Source: an uncultured Prevotella sp.
Lineage (GTDB): Bacteria; Bacteroidota; Bacteroidia; Bacteroidales; Bacteroidaceae
Assembly: GCA_902495455.1 (NCBI GenBank)
Contig: CABUXJ010000001.1
Span: 62,001-126,000, forward strand
Length of the DNA: 64,000 nucleotides
Direction: 5' to 3'
In this document: piece after piece, positions 28,316 to 37,100 of the stretch
Numbering within the stretch: position 1 is the first letter of the stretch
Layout of the letters: the number at the start of each line of letters is the position of its first letter
Translations under genes and position numbers: made by a program
The notes under the pieces: generated by a model
The model's database searches: none
What the model was told of the DNA's origin: nothing
What the model saw: only the letters and a program-made list of their open reading frames with translations

Positions 28316-29410
28316 TTATTCCCAATCGTCAAATTCGAAGTAGCCTTCGGTGGGTTCTTCCTTTTGGGCGGGTGATTCGGCTGATGGATTGGAGACGGCC
28401 AGTCCGATGAGGCGGATGGGGTGGGCGGTGGAATAGCGGACCTCTTTCAGTAGCTGTTTTGCCAAGGGCAGGATGTCGTTCTTGGAGGTCAGGATTTTGT
28501 GTTGGGTGAGACTGCGTGTGATTTGTGTGAAGTCGCTGAACTTCACTTTCAGCGTGAGCGTGCGGCCCTCAAACTGGTCTTTGGCGATGCGCGTGATGAG
28601 TTCGAGGACGGTGTGATAGAGTTCGATGATGACGGCCGAGCGGGCACTGAGGTCTTCGGCGAAGGTGTGTTCGCAGCCCACCGACTTGCGGACATATTCC
28701 GTCTCGACGGGTCGCAGGTCGATGCCGCGGGCGAAGTCGTAGTAGGTCTGTCCCATCTTGCCGAACACTTCCGTGAGATGTCGCAGCGAACAGCGGCGCA
28801 GGTCGCGGCCGATGAAGATGCCGATGTAGTGCATGCGTCTGGCCGTCTGCGGGCCGACGCCCCAAAACTGTTCTATCGGCAGGTCGGCGATGAAGTCTGC
28901 CGCGCGGTCCGGATGGATGACGGTCAGGCCGTCGGGCTTGCGCACTTCCGAGGCTATCTTGGCCAAAAACTTGTTGTAGGACACGCCGGCCGAGGCCGTC
29001 AGGTGCAGCTCTTCGCGTATGCGGCGGCGTATCTCGCGGGCGATGTCGACAGCGAGCGTGATGCCGCGCTTGTTTTCCGTGACGTCGAGAAAGGCCTCGT
29101 CGATGGACAGCGGTTCGATGATGTCGGTATAGTCGCGGAAGATGGCGTGCACCTGTTCCGACACTTTCTTATATACGGAGTAGTCGCTGTGCACTATCTT
29201 CAGCTGCGGACACAGGCGTTTGGCCCGCGCGATGGGCATGGCGGAACGGACGCCGAAGCAGCGAGCTTCATAGCTTGCTGTGGAAACGACACCGCGCGGA
29301 CCGTCGTGGCCGACGGCCACGGGCAGCCCGCGCAGTTCGGGATGGTCGCGCTGTTCCACGGACGCGAAGAAGGCGTCCATATCGATGTGTATGATTTTGC
29401 GTTCGCTCAT
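28316..29410 (-). CDS. dinB: DNA polymerase IV (translesion, Y family)
   Basis: 364 residues. Error-prone polymerase for bypass of DNA lesions. Metal-binding residues: Asp10 in IHIDMDAFFASVE and Asp104-Glu105 in LSIDEAFLDV. Also visible: the fingers GVVSTASYEARCFGVRSAMP, the thumb SAGVSYNKFLAKIASE and the little-finger domain with RTLTLKVKFSDF. There is no obvious beta-clamp motif beyond the acidic tail EGYFEFDDWE. It is 51 bases downstream of rmuC on the same strand, so the two may be co-transcribed. Confidence 0.97.
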   Translation of the reverse strand: MSERKIIHIDMDAFFASVEQRDHPELRGLPVAVGHDGPRGVVSTASYEARCFGVRSAMPIARAKRLCPQLKIVHSDYSVYKKVSEQVHAIFRDYTDIIEPLSIDEAFLDVTENKRGITLAVDIAREIRRRIREELHLTASAGVSYNKFLAKIASEVRKPDGLTVIHPDRAADFIADLPIEQFWGVGPQTARRMHYIGIFIGRDLRRCSLRHLTEVFGKMGQTYYDFARGIDLRPVETEYVRKSVGCEHTFAEDLSARSAVIIELYHTVLELITRIAKDQFEGRTLTLKVKFSDFTQITRSLTQHKILTSKNDILPLAKQLLKEVRYSTAHPIRLIGLAVSNPSAESPAQKEEPTEGYFEFDDWE

Positions 29411-29461
29411 CTGGCTTTTGGAGTTCCTTCCGGCCTGTTCCGTTTGGCGGTCGGTCGTTCT

Positions 29462-30889
29462 TCAGACTTCTTTGGCGTCCTTTTTTGCTTTGTCTCCCAT
29501 CTCTTTCGCGTCGTCGTCAGTCCCCAGCAACTCCGGTTCGGGTTTGGGAATACGTCGGTTGGGATTCTCCTTCGCTCCCATGTCGACGAGCTCGCGGCCC
29601 TTCTTGACAACGCTCTGAGCTCCGGTCTGCAACTTGTTGTTGGCGAAATCATAGTCTTTTTGTGCCTTTGCCAGTGTGTCGCCGAGCGTGTTATATCGCT
29701 TTATGAAATCGCCGAGACGGTCGATGAGCTGTTCGGCGATGCCGAAGACTTTCTCCTGATTCTCCGCCTGCTGGTTCTGTACCCATGCGATGTGTATCAT
29801 GTGGAGGATGCCGAGCAGGTTTTGTTCGCCCGTGATGAAGACCTTGCGCTCGAACGCCTCGCGCCACAGTGTGGGGTCGTTGGCCAATGCGAGCTGCAGC
29901 GACGACTCAAACGGGACGAACATGATGACGAAGTCGACGGCCTCGCGCGGCGCCTTAATATAGCGGCTGTAGTCCTTGCGGGCCAGTTCGGTGACGTGGT
30001 TGCGGACGCTCTTGATGTGGTCCTGCAGGTGACGCTCCTTCTCTTCGGGTGTCTTGGCGTTGACATATCGCTGGTATGCGACGAGCGACACCTTTGAGTC
30101 GATGATGGCGTCCTGGCCCTGCGGATAGTGGAGGATGACGTCGGGCTGCATCTCACGGCCCGTGTCGTCGTTCTTCAGCGAGCGTCCGGTCTCGTCGCGG
30201 AGCCGCGCCTGCACCTCATAGTGGATGCCTTCGGTCAGTCCCTGCGACGCCAGCAGGTCGCCGAGGATGATCTCTCCCATGTTGCCCGCCACCTTGTTGT
30301 CCCGCCGCAGGACGTTGGCCAGCGACTCCGCCTTCTCGCCAATCTCGCGGTTGCTCTCCATCATCAGCCGTATCTGCTCGCGGAAGGAGGCCGAATGTTG
30401 TGCGGAGTCCTTGATGTTGTCCGTCAGGGCTTTGCGCATGTCGCTGATGGCGTCCTTTAGCGGCTGTGTGATATGGCCGATATTCTCGGTGTTCTGCTCT
30501 TTGAGCTTGCGTGCGTTCTGCTCCATGATCTGGTTTGCGACATTGGTGAGCTGCTCCTTTGCCGTGCGGAGTTGCTCGTCAAACTGCTCACTGCGCAGCC
30601 GCGCTTCTTCCGTAGACTGTTTGCGCAGTATCTCTATTTCGCGGGCCTGGGCTTCGGCGCGTGCGGCAAGAGCCTTATTCTCACGTTCCGCCTCGGCCAT
30701 GCGGCCGGCCGTCGCGGACATCTGTTCCGTGAGCATGGCCAGCTCGGTGGATTTCTTTTCCAGTTCGATGGTCTGCTGCATGGATAGTCTTTCCTTTTCC
30801 GTCAGTCTGCCGGCGGCCTTGCGGCTCACGGCTATCCATGCGGTTGCGGCTCCGAGGATGATGCCGATGATGATGTAGAGTGCTGTCAT
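29462..30889 (-). CDS. rmuC: DNA recombination protein RmuC
   Basis: 475 residues. RmuC limits inversions at short inverted repeats in E. coli, which is notable in a region rich in inverted repeats. It has an N-terminal membrane helix (ALYIIIGIILGAATAWIAV), a long coiled coil (about 25-180, rich in Glu, Lys and Ala) and the nuclease-like RmuC domain (about 190-420: GNMGEIILGDLLASQGL, DVILHYPQGQDAIIDSKVSL, FVIMFVPFESSLQLAL). The tail is highly charged. Lies upstream of dinB; preceded by a 19-bp tandem repeat. Confidence 0.95.
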   Translation of the reverse strand: MTALYIIIGIILGAATAWIAVSRKAAGRLTEKERLSMQQTIELEKKSTELAMLTEQMSATAGRMAEAERENKALAARAEAQAREIEILRKQSTEEARLRSEQFDEQLRTAKEQLTNVANQIMEQNARKLKEQNTENIGHITQPLKDAISDMRKALTDNIKDSAQHSASFREQIRLMMESNREIGEKAESLANVLRRDNKVAGNMGEIILGDLLASQGLTEGIHYEVQARLRDETGRSLKNDDTGREMQPDVILHYPQGQDAIIDSKVSLVAYQRYVNAKTPEEKERHLQDHIKSVRNHVTELARKDYSRYIKAPREAVDFVIMFVPFESSLQLALANDPTLWREAFERKVFITGEQNLLGILHMIHIAWVQNQQAENQEKVFGIAEQLIDRLGDFIKRYNTLGDTLAKAQKDYDFANNKLQTGAQSVVKKGRELVDMGAKENPNRRIPKPEPELLGTDDDAKEMGDKAKKDAKEV

Positions 30890-30912
30890 TTGTTCTTCTT
30901 TATATGGGAGTT

Positions 30913-31007
30913 GTTTTATGGGAATAATGGGAGTTTATGGGAATGATGGGAATTTATGGGGATGATGGGAATTTATGGGGATGATGGGAATTTATGGGAA
31001 TGATGGG
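30913..31007. repeat. Five 19-bp tandem repeats upstream of rmuC
   Basis: Five contiguous copies of a unit of the form AATTTATGGGGATGATGGG, the first two diverged. They occupy most of the 148-base gap between the phosphopantetheinyl transferase stop and the rmuC start. Copy-number change would alter the rmuC 5' region. Confidence 0.85.
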
Positions 31008-31037
31008 ACATGTGCTGATGGCTTTTGTATGGCCCTG

Positions 31038-31598
31038 TCATGTCATTTCACATGCAGTACAGATATATCCGCGGGCGGTGTTTATTGTTGTTGTGAAGCG
31101 TGCGGAGGAAAGCGGAACCTGTTTGAGGTCGCTGCGGATGCCCATGCCTGTCATCTTCAGAAAGCTCTCTTTCATGGTCCACAGCCTGATAAATTCGATT
31201 TCGGGATGTGGTGACGACGTGATGATGCCCATCTCTTCGGCGTTCATAACGCGCTCGGCGAGCTCACGGCTGTATGGGCGGATGGTCTCGATGTCGATGC
31301 CGACGGACCGGTCGCTGACGGTACATGCCACGCCGTTGCGGCAGTGGCTCATGCTGAAACAGATGTCCCGACAGTCGGTGATGAACGGTTTGCCGCCATC
31401 ATGGTAGTCGAAATGGGGTAGGGCGGTCATCCCGTATTCCGTTTTCAGCGCGTCGCATAGCAGCAGATAGGCCGCTACGCTCAGCTTGCGGTCATGCTCG
31501 TTGCGTATCAACATGACTTTTTCGCGTCGTTGCTCCGATATGCGTGCCATCGCGCTGGCAATGTCGAGGGTTTCAATATTGTCGTTGATGTATATCAT
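31038..31598 (-). CDS. 4'-phosphopantetheinyl transferase (Sfp type)
   Basis: 186 residues. It attaches the phosphopantetheine arm to carrier proteins. Both family signatures are present: VGIDIETIRP (Asp102, Glu104, metal binding) and LWTMKESFLKMTG (Glu144, Lys). Also conserved: FSMSHCRNGVA before the first. The start ATG overlaps the helicase stop (ATGA at 31595-31598), so the two are translated together. It may serve fatty-acid or polyketide/peptide synthesis; no synthase lies nearby. It is the only carrier-protein activating enzyme in the window. Confidence 0.93.
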   Translation of the reverse strand: MIYINDNIETLDIASAMARISEQRREKVMLIRNEHDRKLSVAAYLLLCDALKTEYGMTALPHFDYHDGGKPFITDCRDICFSMSHCRNGVACTVSDRSVGIDIETIRPYSRELAERVMNAEEMGIITSSPHPEIEFIRLWTMKESFLKMTGMGIRSDLKQVPLSSARFTTTINTARGYICTACEMT

Positions 31599-33151
31599 TG
31601 CATTATTGATAAAGGTTCATTCGTATCGATCTGTTCCTTCGGCCAGTTGACGAGATATAGCCGTTCGGTCGCCCGGGTGAAGGCCGTGTACAGCCAATGG
31701 ATGTAGTCGGGCGTGAGCATGTCGTCCGTCATGTAGCCCTGGTCGACGTAGATGTGCGCCCACTGTCCGCCCTGCGCCTTGTGGCAGGTGACGGCGTAGG
31801 CGAATTTCACCTGCAGGGCACTGTAATACTTGTCCTGTTTCATGCTGCGCATGCGGTCGGACTTGCGTGGAATGTCGGCGTAGTCGGCCTCCACGGCATT
31901 GAAAAGCTGTTCGTTCTGCTCCCGCGTCAGCGCCGGGGCGTCCGTCGTCAGCGTATCGAGAATGACTGTTTGCGTCATCTCAAGGTTGTCATAGTCGGGG
32001 AATTGGAGTGTGACTTCGGCAAAACGGAAGCCGTGCATCTCATGTATATTGCGGACACGGTAGACGCGGGCACGGTCGCCGTTGGCAATAAATTTAAATG
32101 AAGAGTGAAGAGTGAAGAGTGAAGAAGTTGCTGCCGCCGTTCCCTCTCGGTTTCCCTCTGCTGTTCCACCAGAAACATCAGTTGGAACGGCGGTAGCAAC
32201 TTCTTCGCTCTTCACTCTTCGTTCTTCATTTTCAAAGTATTTGTTCTTCACAACCATCAGCATGTCGCCCGTGCAGAGCTCCTCTTCCCTGTCGAGCACT
32301 GTGGCCCGGATGCCGCGGTTGTAGATGTTGGCGCGCTTGTTGCTTCGCGTGATGACCATCGTTTCGTCCATTCCGGCGCGGCTGTAGCTTGTCGCCAGTG
32401 TCTCGATGAGCTCGTCTCCCGGCACGATGGCGATGTCGGCGAAGCCGCGCAGACGGAGACGTGGCAGCTGTGTCAGCTCGTCGTGAGTAATCATGCGGCG
32501 AATCATGGTCGCGTTCCACAGTATTCCGGACTCTTCCGCCTGTCTTAAAACGTTGCTGAGGTCGGCCTCATGGACGTCCAGTCCGTAGCAGCGAAGTACT
32601 TCTGCCTGCAGCGCGGGACTCTCCTCTTCACCCACTGGTGGCAGCTGGGCGCAGTCGCCGATGAGCATCATGCAGCAGTTGCGCCCGCTATATACGAACT
32701 CGATGAGATCGTCGAGCAGACGGCCGCTGCCGAAAACGGACTCCATGCCCCCGCCGTTGGCCACCATCGAGGCCTCGTCGACGATGAATAGCGTGTCCGA
32801 AAGCATGTTGACATTGAGATTGAACGCCGACATGTCGCCCGCCGTCTTCTGTCGGTAGATGCGGCGGTGGATGGTGAACGCCTGATGACCGGCGTTCAGA
32901 GAGAACACCTTGGCCGCGCGACCCGTGGGGGCCAGCAACACCATGCGCACGCCCAGCGCATCCAATGCCCTTACTATTGCACCGGCCAGTGTCGTCTTTC
33001 CCGTTCCGGCCGAGCCGCGCATGATCATGGCCACACGGTCGCCGCGGTCGGACATGAACCGTCCGAACACGTTGATAGCCCCGGCCTGGTCGGCCGTCGG
33101 TTCCATTGCTAAAGACTGATGTATGCGGTATGTAAGTTCGTCTGCTATCAT
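31595..33151 (-). CDS. RecD-like superfamily 1 DNA helicase with an in-frame repeat insertion
   Basis: 518 residues. ATP-dependent helicase of the RecD/Dda type found throughout Bacteroidota. Walker A GSAGTGKTT (Lys52), APTGRAAKV, DEAS motif (Asp125-Glu126), LIGDCAQLPPVG, and the C-terminal AVTCHKAQGGQW and YTAFTRATERLYLV. Residues of about 307-352 (from NEERRVKSEE to TSSLFTLHSSFK) are encoded by an inverted repeat and interrupt the normal passage from VVKNKYF to FIANGDRARV, without breaking the frame. The best -7 box (TAAGTTTG) is only seven bases before the ATG, suggesting a leaderless message. Overlaps the next gene by four bases. Confidence 0.92.
   Translation of the reverse strand: MIADELTYRIHQSLAMEPTADQAGAINVFGRFMSDRGDRVAMIMRGSAGTGKTTLAGAIVRALDALGVRMVLLAPTGRAAKVFSLNAGHQAFTIHRRIYRQKTAGDMSAFNLNVNMLSDTLFIVDEASMVANGGGMESVFGSGRLLDDLIEFVYSGRNCCMMLIGDCAQLPPVGEEESPALQAEVLRCYGLDVHEADLSNVLRQAEESGILWNATMIRRMITHDELTQLPRLRLRGFADIAIVPGDELIETLATSYSRAGMDETMVITRSNKRANIYNRGIRATVLDREEELCTGDMLMVVKNKYFENEERRVKSEEVATAVPTDVSGGTAEGNREGTAAATSSLFTLHSSFKFIANGDRARVYRVRNIHEMHGFRFAEVTLQFPDYDNLEMTQTVILDTLTTDAPALTREQNEQLFNAVEADYADIPRKSDRMRSMKQDKYYSALQVKFAYAVTCHKAQGGQWAHIYVDQGYMTDDMLTPDYIHWLYTAFTRATERLYLVNWPKEQIDTNEPLSIMQ
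32096..32231. repeat. Inverted repeat inserted inside the helicase gene
   Basis: Arms 32096-32143 and 32184-32231 (48 bases each) are complementary with about five mismatches and a 40-base loop. The outer part is built from GAAGAGTGAA copies, the inner from AGTTGCTGCCGCCGTTCC. The outer part resembles 14505-14531. Its length keeps the helicase frame open. This has the form of a small palindromic mobile or REP-like element. Confidence 0.85.
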
Positions 33152-33214
33152 TGCGATGCAAACTTACGAAAAAAAACGAAGAAAGAAGAAAGGCAGAATT
33201 ATTTATTTAAAGGA

Positions 33215-33330
33215 GTTACGGAGTAAAAAGAAGTTAAGGAGTTAAGTCAATACTCTTGGTCCCTTGTTCACATTGCTGGAACGGAAAAGGGCATTTGGCT
33301 TAATTCCTTAACTTCCTTTTACTCCTTAAC
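33215..33330. repeat. Inverted repeat between the VWA lipoprotein and the helicase
   Basis: Arms 33215-33246 and 33299-33330 (32 bases, about four mismatches) made of GGAGTAAAAAGAAGTTAAGG and its complement, with a 52-base loop. It lies between the stop of the VWA gene and the helicase promoter, so it may terminate the former. A TAAGTTTG -7 box for the helicase lies at 33159-33166 (minus). Confidence 0.7.
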
Positions 33331-33361
33331 TACTGAAAGTTATTCCTTGAGTATGACTCCG

Positions 33362-34531
33362 TCAAGAAGCGAAAGTGACGCTGAACGTCTTTTCCGCCAT
33401 TGTCTTTCCGTCCTTCGTGAGGATGGTGACTTTGACGTCATGCGTCTTGCCGTCCATCAAGTTCGCGATATTTGTGAAGCGTATGATGTAGGAGTTCTGC
33501 ATGGCTCCGGTGACGGGAAGATTGGTCAGGGTCACGTCATTGAATGATGGATTGCAGTAGATGATTGTACCTCCGGTGTACTCGGACATTCTCCAGGGGT
33601 ATTCGCTCTGATACTGTCTTTCCGTGAAATCCTTGTATGTGTCGCTGTAGACGGTGTGTATCGTTCCCTTGGCCGTGTTCCAGTTCTCCTGCGTGCTGAC
33701 ATACTCGACGCTGAAATTTTTATTACCGTACGGCTGATTGGGCTCGTCGGTGAAGTTGACGTAAATGCGGTTGGCGCCGTTTCTGAAAGTAAAATGCTCG
33801 TCAGCGAAGCGCAGTGCAGCCGTTCCACATTCATAGGCGCTGTTGCCGCCGGTTCTGTAAGGCCCAACAGCGGCACTGAGTTCCGACGCATCCGGTCCAC
33901 CGAAATGACGTGTTCTGCTTGTTCCGGAAGAGAAGTTCAGATATTCTGCCAAGTTGTCTGATGTAGTGATATTGAGTGCGCCGCAGATAGCTCCGTCATA
34001 TCCGACAATACCGAACTTCATGTCAAGACCGGACCTGCTCAGCATGTCACTCCACGTGATGATGTCGCGTGCGATGGCGTTGGCCTCTTCGCCCATTGAA
34101 CCGGAGTTGTCAACGAGGAAGACGAGGTCGGCCATAACCTTTGCGTTACCGTCGTTATCGTCGGCAGTGTTGTGTACGGAGATTCCCTTCGGCTTGCCGT
34201 CAACCTCGACCCAGACATTCTGTTTGTCGCTGCCGGTTCCGTAGAGACGTAGCCACTCGTTGCCGAGGCTTTCCTGTACACCGGTCATATCTATACGGAT
34301 GACGGGCACGCCGTTTTCATATTCCGTGTTGTATACGATGTTGGGGATGTTGGTCGTGTTGTTGTCGACGTCGGGGTTCGGCGTCGCGTCTCCGTCGTCC
34401 GGTATGCCGGCAACGAGAACGGTCACTTCCTCCTGCTCTTCCGGATCATCGTCGCTGCTGCACGACGTCAGTGCGGTCGATGTGAACAACATGCCTGCGC
34501 ATGCGATACTGAATAGATAGAATGTTTTCAT
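33362..34531 (-). CDS. Lipoprotein with a von Willebrand factor A domain
   Basis: 389 residues. Signal peptide MKTFYLFSIACAGMLFTSTA with lipobox ALTSC (Cys24) and an acidic linker of Asp, Glu and Asn (about 25-60). The VWA domain begins at about 132 with VMADLVFLVDNSGSMGEEAN, a complete MIDAS motif (Asp141, Ser143, Ser145) for metal-dependent ligand binding. The later segment GGNSAYECGTAALRFADEHF fits the same fold. The C-terminal 100 residues look like a beta-sandwich. Probably displayed on the cell surface; ligand unknown. Monocistronic by appearance. Confidence 0.85.
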   Translation of the reverse strand: MKTFYLFSIACAGMLFTSTALTSCSSDDDPEEQEEVTVLVAGIPDDGDATPNPDVDNNTTNIPNIVYNTEYENGVPVIRIDMTGVQESLGNEWLRLYGTGSDKQNVWVEVDGKPKGISVHNTADDNDGNAKVMADLVFLVDNSGSMGEEANAIARDIITWSDMLSRSGLDMKFGIVGYDGAICGALNITTSDNLAEYLNFSSGTSRTRHFGGPDASELSAAVGPYRTGGNSAYECGTAALRFADEHFTFRNGANRIYVNFTDEPNQPYGNKNFSVEYVSTQENWNTAKGTIHTVYSDTYKDFTERQYQSEYPWRMSEYTGGTIIYCNPSFNDVTLTNLPVTGAMQNSYIIRFTNIANLMDGKTHDVKVTILTKDGKTMAEKTFSVTFAS

Positions 34532-34624
34532 AAACCTTTTCTTTTGATGTTATATTATAATAATGTGTATTGACTGGCGTCAGGAGAACACAGCGATGGT
34601 CTTTTTGTGCTGTTCCATGTGTGG

Positions 34625-34632
34625 CAAAGGTA
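34625..34632 (-). promoter_or_regulatory. Candidate -7 element for the VWA lipoprotein
   Basis: TACCTTTG on the minus strand, an exact TAnnTTTG match, about 94 bases before ATG 34531. No clear -33 box. Confidence 0.4.
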
Positions 34633-34876
34633 GTGAAAAATATTTAATCGTTTGTAGCCCGGTTGCCGTTAATTATTGGAATGTAGGCATTTAGCGCTTA
34701 TCCGTATTCCGTGTCGGCTCATTCGTCGTTCTTCTTTTTTGGAGTTCATGGACCGGAATGGCCAGCGGGATGACAGTAGTGATTGATGAGTAGGTGTGAC
34801 GTGTGTATGAAGTTTAAAAACGCATAAAAACATACAACATCGGTCGCGATGATGCCGTATGTATTGGGAAAATGAA

Positions 34877-34884
34877 TATATTTG
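34877..34884 (+). promoter_or_regulatory. Candidate -7 element for the CarboxypepD_reg-like gene
   Basis: TATATTTG, exact match to the -7 consensus, about 83 bases before ATG 34967. No clear -33 box. The rest of the 34532-34966 gap between these divergent genes shows nothing further. Confidence 0.4.
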
Positions 34885-34966
34885 CCATTGTTTTTAACAC
34901 ACGGAACCGGCCTCCGGTATGTAGGGACCGGTGTTTAAATCCATATACAAGACAGGCTGTTGAACG

Positions 34967-35440
34967 ATGAACATCCGTACTTCCATAATATTTCTGCTCG
35001 TGGCCGTTTGCCCGGGCGTGATGGCCCAGCGCCGGTGGATTGTGACCGACGCGGAGACCGGTGTGCCTGTGCGCGACGTTCAGGTGTTTTTCAATGGCGA
35101 CAAGAGCCGGCGTGCCGTCACCGACTATCGCGGCACGGTCAGTCTTCCGGATACAGCCCGTTTCATCCAGATGAGTCATCCGAAGTATGAGACTCTGGTG
35201 GCCGATACCGCCACAGTCCGCGATACTGTATTTCTGTTGCCAAATATCCGGCGTCTCAACGAACTGGTCGTCGTCGGCCATCGTCCGCAAGTCAGCCCGT
35301 CGATGATGGCCGACGTAAAAAAGGCAGCCGTGGCCGCGGCACCGCCTTCTAATGGCATCAGCTTCGATTTCTTCGAACTCTTCAATTGGAAGAAGCGGAA
35401 GAAACAGCGCGAGCGCATGGAGGCGATAAAGGATTATTAA
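34967..35440 (+). CDS. Small secreted protein with a CarboxypepD_reg-like domain
   Basis: 157 residues. Signal peptide MNIRTSIIFLLVAVCPGVMA, then a beta-sandwich of the CarboxypepD regulatory-like type (about 22-100): WIVTDAETGVPVRDVQVFF, AVTDYRGTVSLPD, IQMSHPKYETLV, LNELVVVG. In TonB-dependent receptors this domain precedes a plug; here there is no plug or barrel. The C-terminal 25 residues are strongly basic (NWKKRKKQRERME). Function unknown. It is followed by two strong hairpins before ddh. Confidence 0.75.
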   Translation: MNIRTSIIFLLVAVCPGVMAQRRWIVTDAETGVPVRDVQVFFNGDKSRRAVTDYRGTVSLPDTARFIQMSHPKYETLVADTATVRDTVFLLPNIRRLNELVVVGHRPQVSPSMMADVKKAAVAAAPPSNGISFDFFELFNWKKRKKQRERMEAIKDY

Positions 35441-35448
35441 TCTTTTAG

Positions 35449-35479
35449 GAGTTATCGCGGGCTCTGTCCGCGATAACTC
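35449..35479. terminator. Hairpin after the CarboxypepD_reg-like gene
   Basis: GAGTTATCGCGG pairs with CCGCGATAACTC over 12 bases with a seven-base loop. It starts nine bases after the stop at 35440. Confidence 0.65.
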
Positions 35480-35484
35480 TCCTG

Positions 35485-35525
35485 TCTAATAAAAGCGCGC
35501 TTCCGTGAGGCGCGCTTTTATTAGA
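35485..35525. terminator. Second hairpin, overlapping the ddh stop codon
   Basis: TCTAATAAAAGCGCGC (35485-35500) and GCGCGCTTTTATTAGA (35510-35525) are perfect complements with a nine-base loop. Followed by T-runs in both directions inside the stem, so it works as a bidirectional terminator for the convergent pair. The ddh stop codon lies in the right arm. Confidence 0.75.
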
Positions 35526-36420
35526 CCAAATGTCCGATGAGCTCTTCGCGCTCTCCCGGCAGCATGTCGATCACCGGCAGCTCGACCATCGTGTAGCAGC
35601 CGGGCTGCTGGCGCAGTGACGCGCGGGCCACGTTGACGAGCACCTGGGCTGTCAGGGCGGGGTTGTTGATGCTCATGTGGAACTCCATGCGCTGGTTTTG
35701 AGTCTTTCCGCTGACACCCTTGCGCACCAGATTCACACCGTGTCCCATGTCGCGCACGGCGTCTACCGACTCGACGGCAAAGACGTGGGTCTCGTCATTG
35801 GCGAAATAAGGGTCTGCCTTGATGGCCGCCGTGACGTCTTCGAGACGTGCGCCGTCCTCCAGCTCGACGTAGACCATGCGGCGATGGATGCCCTCGCCGA
35901 GTGGGATGGTCATCGAGAGAGCGTTGCGGACACCCTCTTTCGAGCGCACGCAGACGCTGTGGCCCATCGACATGCCCGGTCCGAAGTTGGTGTAGCTCAG
36001 TCCCTTTGGAGCGAGACTCTGCATGAGTGTGCGGACGATGGAGTCGGAACCCGGATCCCATCCGGCCGAGATTACGGCCACGGTGCCGGTCTTCTTGCAG
36101 ACCTCCATGAGCGAGCGGCGATAGTCCACGATGCCGGTGTGGATGTCGAAGCTGTCGACGGTGTTGATGCCCAGCGGCAATATCTTCTTCGCATATTCCT
36201 CGCAGCTGCGTGTCGGGGTGGCGAGTATGGCCACGTCGACGTCCTTCAGTTCGGTGATGTCCTTGACGACGTCATAGCCGGCCAGTTCGGCGGGCTTGTT
36301 CTCGGCACCGTTGCGGCGCACGATGCCGGCTATCTCAAAGTCTTCCGAGGCTTCCAGTGCCTCTACGGTGTAGCGTCCGATGTTGCCGTAACCGACTACG
36401 GCTGCTCTGATTTTCTTCAT
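35521..36420 (-). CDS. ddh: meso-diaminopimelate D-dehydrogenase
   Basis: 299 residues. It makes meso-diaminopimelate in one step from tetrahydrodipicolinate, ammonia and NADPH, for lysine and peptidoglycan. Start ATG 36420 (MKKIRAAVVGYGNIGRYT) places the NADP-binding glycine loop at the N-terminus. Typical features are SAGWDPGSDSIVRTL, FGPGMSMGHSVCVRSK, GVRNALSMTIP and the closing SINNPALTAQVLVNVARA. Upstream in-frame codons are not needed. A -7-like TATTTTTG lies at 36486-36493. Confidence 0.94.
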   Translation of the reverse strand: MKKIRAAVVGYGNIGRYTVEALEASEDFEIAGIVRRNGAENKPAELAGYDVVKDITELKDVDVAILATPTRSCEEYAKKILPLGINTVDSFDIHTGIVDYRRSLMEVCKKTGTVAVISAGWDPGSDSIVRTLMQSLAPKGLSYTNFGPGMSMGHSVCVRSKEGVRNALSMTIPLGEGIHRRMVYVELEDGARLEDVTAAIKADPYFANDETHVFAVESVDAVRDMGHGVNLVRKGVSGKTQNQRMEFHMSINNPALTAQVLVNVARASLRQQPGCYTMVELPVIDMLPGEREELIGHLV

Positions 36421-36984
36421 GTCGTATATGTTTTTGTTTTTTATGATTGCGCGGGTTGTATATACGGTCAAACCGTTTCCGGCTGCAAAAATACATCATT
36501 GACGCGAAAAAACTGACGTTCTGCCACGGAAAATTTCAATAAAAAAGCAAAAGTGAACAATTTGCAGCATATTGCGGGACGTCGCTTACGGTTCCGATGC
36601 CGCCGGCGCCGTTTCGCTTTCATATTCCAATCGCGGTCGGATTTCAAGCCCGCTCAGTATTCGTATGTGAACGGCAAGCTGACGGGACGCATGCTGTTTC
36701 TCTTGTACGGAAATGCTGTTTTATTGTAAACACAATGATTATATTCACAATAAAGCGCTTTTTGCAGAAAATCTGCCTTTCCGTGGCCCGATTTTCCGGC
36801 CGCCGGCTCCATTCTCCTGTGCCCCGGCAACGACCTTTTCGCCGTCTTCGGCCACGTATGTTCCTGTCCTGAAGATTCACGTTTGTAAAGAAATCGGTGT
36901 TAAAAAACAACTTTTTGATTAGTCGAAAAATTAGTTAATAACCGTTAATATCGGCGCTTTTGCGACACCGTTTCCGTGTCGCCG

Positions 36985-37100
36985 CGAGCCGTAAGGGCCT
37001 CCCGGGGTCGCAACGGCGTGCCCGTTGGATGACGGCGGGGCTGCCGTCGCGATGCAACGGGGCCCTTACGGTAGAGCCGAGAGGCCCTTACGGCTCGACG
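36985..37100. repeat. Interspersed GC-rich element E4 (core)
   Basis: The core reads GAGCCGTAAGGGCC ... GCAACGG ... GGGGCTGCCGTCGC ... GGGGCCCTTACGG ... GAGGCCCTTACGGCTC. It aligns well with E1 and E6; because it is nearly palindromic its orientation is uncertain. The AT-rich flanks (about 36900-36985 and 37100-37230) match the others only weakly; GTTAATAACCGTTAA at about 36932 resembles GTTAATGACCGTTAA beside E5. The rest of 36421-37402 carries only the two promoters; no gene supported. Confidence 0.7.

Noticed and set aside
28499..30097. 532-codon open frame antisense to dinB and rmuC
   Set aside because: Both minus-strand genes are clear family members; the antisense frame spans both and has the low-complexity look of a mirror frame in GC-rich coding DNA.
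36597..36922. Short open frames in the gap between ddh and the YejM-like gene
   Set aside because: No signal, motif or promoter; composition like other intergenic DNA here.
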